From assembly GCF_002379085.1 (NCBI RefSeq), contig NZ_NBZW01000003.1, positions 62,001-126,000 of the forward strand: 64,000 nucleotides of DNA, read 5' to 3'. The stretch comes from Polaromonas sp. AET17H-212 (GTDB lineage Bacteria; Pseudomonadota; Gammaproteobacteria; Burkholderiales; Burkholderiaceae_C). A program made the translations under genes and the position numbers. Shown here one piece after another: positions 63,792 through 64,000 of this stretch; positions within the stretch are counted from its first letter, which is position 1, and each line of letters starts with the position of its first letter. Below the pieces are notes generated by a model. That model was not told where the DNA came from and searched no databases. It was given only the letters and a program-made list of their open reading frames with translations.

Positions 63792-64000
63792 ATGAGTACA
63801 GTTCCCGGTCTCAAAGGCAAAACCCTGTTCATCACTGGCGCCTCGCGCGGCATTGGCCTGGCGATCGCCACCCGTGCCGCGGCCGACGGCGCCAACATCG
63901 TGATCCTGGCGAAAACCACCGACCCCAACCCCAAGCTGCCAGGCACGATTTACAGCGCTGCCGAGGCGGTGAAAGCCGCCGGCGGGCAGGCGCTGCCGCT
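63792..64000 (+). CDS. SDR oxidoreductase, HSDL2-like (3' end outside window)
   Basis: The first 69 codons are visible, with ATG 63792 preceded by CAGGAGG. The N-terminal cofactor motif TLFITGASRGIGLAIATRAA is followed by NIVILAKTTDPNPKLPGTIY and SAAEAVKAAGGQALPL, a pattern I associate with the hydroxysteroid dehydrogenase-like 2 (HSDL2) group of SDRs. A role in fatty-acid or sterol-like acyl metabolism fits the neighbourhood. Confidence 0.88.
   Translation, partial: MSTVPGLKGKTLFITGASRGIGLAIATRAAADGANIVILAKTTDPNPKLPGTIYSAAEAVKAAGGQALP

Overview
The window looks like a chromosomal segment from a betaproteobacterium, most likely of the family Comamonadaceae (Polaromonas, Rhodoferax or Variovorax type). 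The reasons are the high-GC housekeeping codon use, the argB-slmA neighbourhood, a TRAP/FadR-type sugar-acid cluster, a beta-oxidation cluster headed by a TetR regulator, and three families of short intergenic repeats of a kind I remember from Comamonadaceae genomes. No tRNA, rRNA, CRISPR, transposase or phage gene was seen.

Bases 1-36015 are a surface-polysaccharide (O-antigen type) locus. It begins with the end of rmlC/rfbC (dTDP-rhamnose pathway) and a membrane O-acyltransferase. Then comes a tightly overlapping minus-strand block (11436 down to 2628): two GT-C-like membrane proteins, a WbqC-family protein, an ArnC/GtrB-like glycosyltransferase, a methyltransferase, a NeuD-like acyltransferase, a cytoplasmic beta-propeller protein, an SMR-type small flippase and the WecE aminotransferase. 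Together these look like a lipid-linked amino-sugar decoration system. An SGNH protein (minus) and a large membrane protein (plus) flank a divergent promoter region near 12.6-12.75 kb. From 15141 the plus strand carries wbpA-wbpB-wbpD-wbpE-wbpI (UDP-ManNAc3NAcA pathway), a Wzx flippase, a hisH/hisF/wbpG amidotransferase trio (acetamidino sugar), a Wzy-like polymerase, two glycosyltransferases and an acetyltransferase, the wbjBCD/capEFG genes for UDP-L-FucNAc, an initiating phosphoglycosyl transferase, a WaaL-like ligase and a WbpM-type 4,6-dehydratase. Base composition changes several times within the locus, which suggests mosaic assembly.

Bases 36085-40149 are core genes: argB, a two-component pair of the QseB/TctD type, and slmA. 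Bases 40437-50773 are a sugar-acid catabolic cluster. The minus-strand arm encodes a FadR-type regulator, a TRAP transporter, a UxaA/GarD-type dehydratase and an Ldh2-type oxidoreductase. The plus-strand arm encodes an enolase-superfamily dehydratase, two SDR dehydrogenases and an FAH-family hydrolase. A near-perfect palindrome lies inside a sigma70 promoter spacer between the arms. A hybrid sensor kinase follows (50853-53228).

Bases 53350-64000 are a fatty-acid beta-oxidation cluster: TetR regulator with its own palindromic operator, acyl-CoA dehydrogenase, DUF2147 protein, FadN-order multifunctional enzyme, hotdog protein, thiolase, alpha/beta hydrolase, TesB-like thioesterase, enoyl-CoA hydratase and the start of an HSDL2-like SDR. 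Hairpin repeats occupy the gaps between several of these genes.
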